This document shows, piece after piece, positions 55,090 to 57,233 of a DNA stretch of 57,233 bases. Every line of letters begins with the position of its first letter. Position 1 is the first letter of the stretch. The DNA is from UKL13-2 sp964417885. Lineage in GTDB: Bacteria > Pseudomonadota > Gammaproteobacteria > Burkholderiales > Usitatibacteraceae. Position numbers and translations under genes: made by a program. The stretch spans positions 1-57,233 of the forward strand of contig CAYQKN010000006.1 of assembly GCA_964417885.1 (NCBI GenBank), in the 5' to 3' direction. The notes below the pieces were generated by a model. That model did no database searches. It was not told where the DNA came from and saw nothing but the letters and a program-made list of their open reading frames with translations.

Positions 55090-56205
55090 ATGCAGTCTAG
55101 AAACTTGCTGATACTTTCTGCGCTTGCCGCAGCATTGCTTGCCGGTTGCGGCTTTACCAACAACAAGTCCACCGACTACCGGTCGCAAGGCGGAAAAATT
55201 CCGACACTCGAAGTGCCGCCTGACCTGACCTCGCCGATTTCTGATGATCGGTTCGTCATCCCGGACGGCAAGACCACCACGTTCTCAACCTACAGCCGGG
55301 AGCGGGGCAATGTTCCGGTCACGGGCAGCACCGTCCTGCCCAAGGTGGAAAACGCCCGCATTGAGCGGGCTGGCGAGCAGCGCTGGCTGGTAGTCAAGTC
55401 AAGCCCGGACCGGGTGTGGCCGCTGGTTCGCGAATTCTGGAGCGAAAGCGGTTTTGTACTGAAGCGCGAGACGCCGGAGACCGGCATCATGGAAACCGAC
55501 TGGGCGGAAAATCGTTCCAAGATTCCACAGGACATGATCCGCAACACGGTGGGACGCTACCTGGACGGGCTCTACGATACCGGGCAACGTGACAAATTTC
55601 GCACCCGTCTGGAGCCTGGCGTGGAAGCGGGAACGACCGACATCTACATCAGCCATCGTGGCCTGGAAGAGGTCTACTCCAATCCAGACAAGAACAGTAC
55701 CGGGTGGCAGCCGCGCCCGGCCGACCGCGAGCTGGAAGCCGAAATGCTGGCCAAGCTGATGGTGAAATTCGGATTTTCCGGCGCCGCGGATAAAGCGGCA
55801 TCTGCTGTTGCCGGGACCACTTCAGGTGCCAGCACGGTGCGTGCGTCGGTCGACGCCGCCGGTGTACTGACAGTTGGTGAACCCTTTGACCGCGCGTGGC
55901 GCCGCGTCGGGCTGGCTCTTGACCGGGTCGGCTTCACGGTTGAGGATCGTGATCGTTCCAAGGGACTGTTCTTTGTCCGGTATATCGATCCGGATGCCGA
56001 GGCAAAATCCAGCCAGGAAAAAGGCTTTCTCGACAAACTTGCCTTTTGGCGCAAGGATGACCCGGCCAGCCGGCCGCAGTACCGCATATCGGTCGCCGAG
56101 GCGGCGGGTAATGCCAGGGTGCAGGTACAGGGTGCCGACGGCAAGATCGACAATTCGCCTACAGCCAAGCGAATCCTGAACCTGATTCTGGAGCAATTGA
56201 AGTAG
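55090..56205 (+). CDS. bamC: Outer membrane assembly lipoprotein BamC
   Basis: A 371-residue lipoprotein of the BAM complex, which inserts beta-barrel proteins into the outer membrane. The signal peptide ends in the lipobox LLAGC (Cys20), with Gly at +2 favouring outer-membrane sorting. A flexible N-terminal region (about 21-95; PPDLTSPISDDRF contacts BamD in homologues) precedes two helix-grip domains (about 96-215 and 255-371). The linker between them (AASAVAGTTSGASTV) is Ala/Ser/Thr-rich. Slightly longer than E. coli BamC (344). Its ATG abuts the dapA stop. Confidence 0.93.
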   Translation: MQSRNLLILSALAAALLAGCGFTNNKSTDYRSQGGKIPTLEVPPDLTSPISDDRFVIPDGKTTTFSTYSRERGNVPVTGSTVLPKVENARIERAGEQRWLVVKSSPDRVWPLVREFWSESGFVLKRETPETGIMETDWAENRSKIPQDMIRNTVGRYLDGLYDTGQRDKFRTRLEPGVEAGTTDIYISHRGLEEVYSNPDKNSTGWQPRPADRELEAEMLAKLMVKFGFSGAADKAASAVAGTTSGASTVRASVDAAGVLTVGEPFDRAWRRVGLALDRVGFTVEDRDRSKGLFFVRYIDPDAEAKSSQEKGFLDKLAFWRKDDPASRPQYRISVAEAAGNARVQVQGADGKIDNSPTAKRILNLILEQLK

Positions 56206-56238
56206 TCGCCGGCGGATACGCCTTGGGTACCACCCGCT

Positions 56239-56272
56239 ACGGGCTTGCTGCACCACGCAGCAGGCCCGTTTT
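56239..56272 (+). terminator. Terminator after bamC
   Basis: ACGGGCTTGCTGC pairs with GCAGCAGGCCCGT (one mismatch) over a five-base ACCAC loop and is followed by TTTT, 33 bases after the bamC stop. It ends just 18 bases before the next ATG, so it may also attenuate that gene. Confidence 0.75.
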
Positions 56273-56290
56273 ACTGCACGGCTGCCTGCC

Positions 56291-57061
56291 ATGACGCTGC
56301 GGTTTTCGTCACTTGGCAGCGGCAGCGAGGGCAATGCACTGGTAGTCCAGGTCGCCGGCACGACATTGATGATGGACTGCGGGTTCGGTCTTGCCGAGAC
56401 CGAGATGCGGCTGGCGCGAGCAGGCCTGGCACCGGCAGACCTGGATGCCATCCTGGTTACCCACGAACATTCCGACCATATCGGCGGCGTTGCCCGATTT
56501 GCGCGCAAACATCAGGTGCCGGTGTGGCTGACGCATGGCACGGCCAAGGTGCTGACCGACGGGTCCCTGCCCATGGCGTTATGCCATCACGTCGACCCGC
56601 ATGCGGGCTTTGTGGTTGGCGATGTGCAGGTGACCCCGTACTTTGTTCCGCACGATGCGTACGAACCGGTGCAGTATGTTTTCTCGGACGGCTCGGCGAG
56701 GCTCGGCGTTCTGACCGATACCGGAAGCATCACCGCACACATCCAGGAAACCCTGTCCGGATGCGATGCCATGGTGCTGGAGTGCAATCACGACCTCGGC
56801 ATGCTGATGGGCGGGCCCTATCCGGCCAGTCTCAAGCGTCGCGTGGCCGGAAAGTTCGGTCATCTCGACAATGCGACCGCCGCATCGCTGCTTGCCAGCA
56901 TCGATTGTTCCAGGCTCAAGCACGTTGTCGCGGCTCATCTGTCCAGGCAGAACAACTTGCCGGGCCTTGCCACCGCGGCGCTGGCCGCGGCATTGTCCTG
57001 CGATCCGTCATGGATTGGCATTGCCGACCAGGCCACCGGTTTTGCGTGGCGCGAAATCTGA
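56291..57061 (+). CDS. WalJ/YycJ-like MBL-fold metallo-hydrolase
   Basis: A 256-residue metallo-beta-lactamase-fold protein. It starts with the YycJ-type signature LRFSSLGSGSEGNALVV, and the metal motif HEHSDH is at 58-63, followed by further ligands FVPHDAYEP, LTDTGSI and AAHLSRQNN. Relatives are predicted to be nucleases or phosphodiesterases linked with DNA processing, but the substrate is not established. It is cytosolic (no signal). It often follows bamC in betaproteobacteria, and it lies just behind the bamC terminator here. Confidence 0.9.
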   Translation: MTLRFSSLGSGSEGNALVVQVAGTTLMMDCGFGLAETEMRLARAGLAPADLDAILVTHEHSDHIGGVARFARKHQVPVWLTHGTAKVLTDGSLPMALCHHVDPHAGFVVGDVQVTPYFVPHDAYEPVQYVFSDGSARLGVLTDTGSITAHIQETLSGCDAMVLECNHDLGMLMGGPYPASLKRRVAGKFGHLDNATAASLLASIDCSRLKHVVAAHLSRQNNLPGLATAALAAALSCDPSWIGIADQATGFAWREI

Positions 57062-57090
57062 CACCACTGCGCTGACGGCAGTGCATTGAG

Positions 57091-57126
57091 AAAAAAAACG
57101 CCGGCTGCCCGTGAAGGCAGCCGGCG
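57091..57126 (-). terminator. Intrinsic terminator of the Ala/Lys-rich gene
   Basis: On the minus strand CGCCGGCTGCC pairs with GGCAGCCGGCG (11 bp, six-base loop) and is followed by eight T (plus-strand A-run 57091-57098). It lies 18 bases after the stop at 57145. Confidence 0.9.
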
Positions 57127-57144
57127 CTTGTCGCGCAAGAAGAA

Positions 57145-57233
57145 TTACTTCTTGGCAGCGTCTGCCGGGGCAGGCTTTGCAGCGTCTTTGGCGGCTTCAA
57201 CGGTCTTGCCAGCAGCGTCTTTGGCGGCTTCAA
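57145..57233 (-). CDS. Ala/Lys-rich repetitive protein, C-terminal fragment
   Basis: Only the last 28 residues are in the window: two copies of EAAKDAA joined by GKTV, then KPAPADAAKK and a TAA stop. The DNA repeats in 33-base steps (the block GCAGCGTCTTTGGCGGCTTC recurs), so the protein is probably made of 11-residue repeats like small amphipathic, LEA-like or histone-H1-like bacterial proteins. The start and most of the gene lie outside, so function cannot be stated. A strong terminator follows. Confidence 0.7.
   Translation of the reverse strand, partial: EAAKDAAGKTVEAAKDAAKPAPADAAKK

Noticed and set aside
1..57233. CRISPR arrays, tRNA or rRNA genes, insertion sequences, prophage
   Set aside because: No regularly spaced direct repeats, cloverleaf-like sequences, rRNA stretches, transposase or phage genes were seen while reading both strands. 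A dedicated scan could still find a short tRNA I missed.

Overview
The window looks like chromosomal DNA of a GC-rich betaproteobacterium, probably from a Burkholderiales-type or unclassified betaproteobacterial lineage. Supporting signs are a Bug-family solute receptor, the purM-purN-DUF3108-rsmB arrangement, trxA-rho, dapA-bamC, a tandem glcD-glcD-glcE-glcF locus and a kynB-kynU-nadA cluster. A run of exactly 100 N (17027-17126) shows it is a scaffolded draft. I see no rRNA, tRNA, CRISPR array, insertion sequence, prophage or plasmid function. Most of it is core metabolism and housekeeping with a few accessory signalling genes.

Layout. 1-5612, mostly minus strand: a LysE-type exporter (cut by the window edge), a tightly coupled run PhoD-like phosphatase > Y-family polymerase > DUF3052 > SDR, free-methionine-sulfoxide reductase and a small exported protein. 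5811-17010: oligopeptidase B, an EamA transporter, two paralogous TPR proteins bracketing a YbaK/NTF2-like pair and fhs, a Bug receptor, and a Hanks-type kinase fused to a cyclic-nucleotide-binding domain. 17300-23307: DUF456 protein and the glycolate oxidase operon with two D subunits. 23304-28943: an ArnT/PMT-like membrane glycosyltransferase, type B L31, an HTH regulator, rho, trxA and fdxA. 28953-36509: an AddB-like/AddA-like nuclease-helicase pair and a TrpD2/YbiB-like protein. 36514-39978: DUF192, dut, coaBC, radC, rpmB and rpmG. 40102-49003: desaturase, MscS channel, RsmB-like methyltransferase, two DUF3108 proteins, purN, purM and a divergent AI-2E permease. 49012-57233: a HAMP protein, a protein with a doubled small domain, nadA-kynU-kynB, a methyltransferase, dapA-bamC, a WalJ-like metallo-hydrolase and the end of an Ala/Lys-rich protein.

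Functional themes. One-carbon and purine genes are present (fhs, purM, purN). Both quinolinate synthase (aspartate route to NAD) and tryptophan-to-anthranilate enzymes sit in one operon. Glycolate oxidation, DNA repair (AddAB-like, Y-polymerase, RadC, Dut) and translation genes (L28, L33, L31, RsmB) fill much of the rest.

No obvious new multi-gene system stands out. The strongest unexplained signals are: (1) a dispersed family of long perfect or near-perfect palindromes, three copies, each 10-34 bases after a minus-strand stop codon; (2) two structured, terminator-ended intergenic stretches that could be small RNAs or attenuators (13145-13255 and about 25540-25684); (3) a perfect 45-bp in-frame tandem duplication of the metal-binding motif of the PhoD-like enzyme; (4) a near-consensus rho promoter whose 17-base spacer is itself a palindrome; (5) several signalling proteins without a visible output domain.
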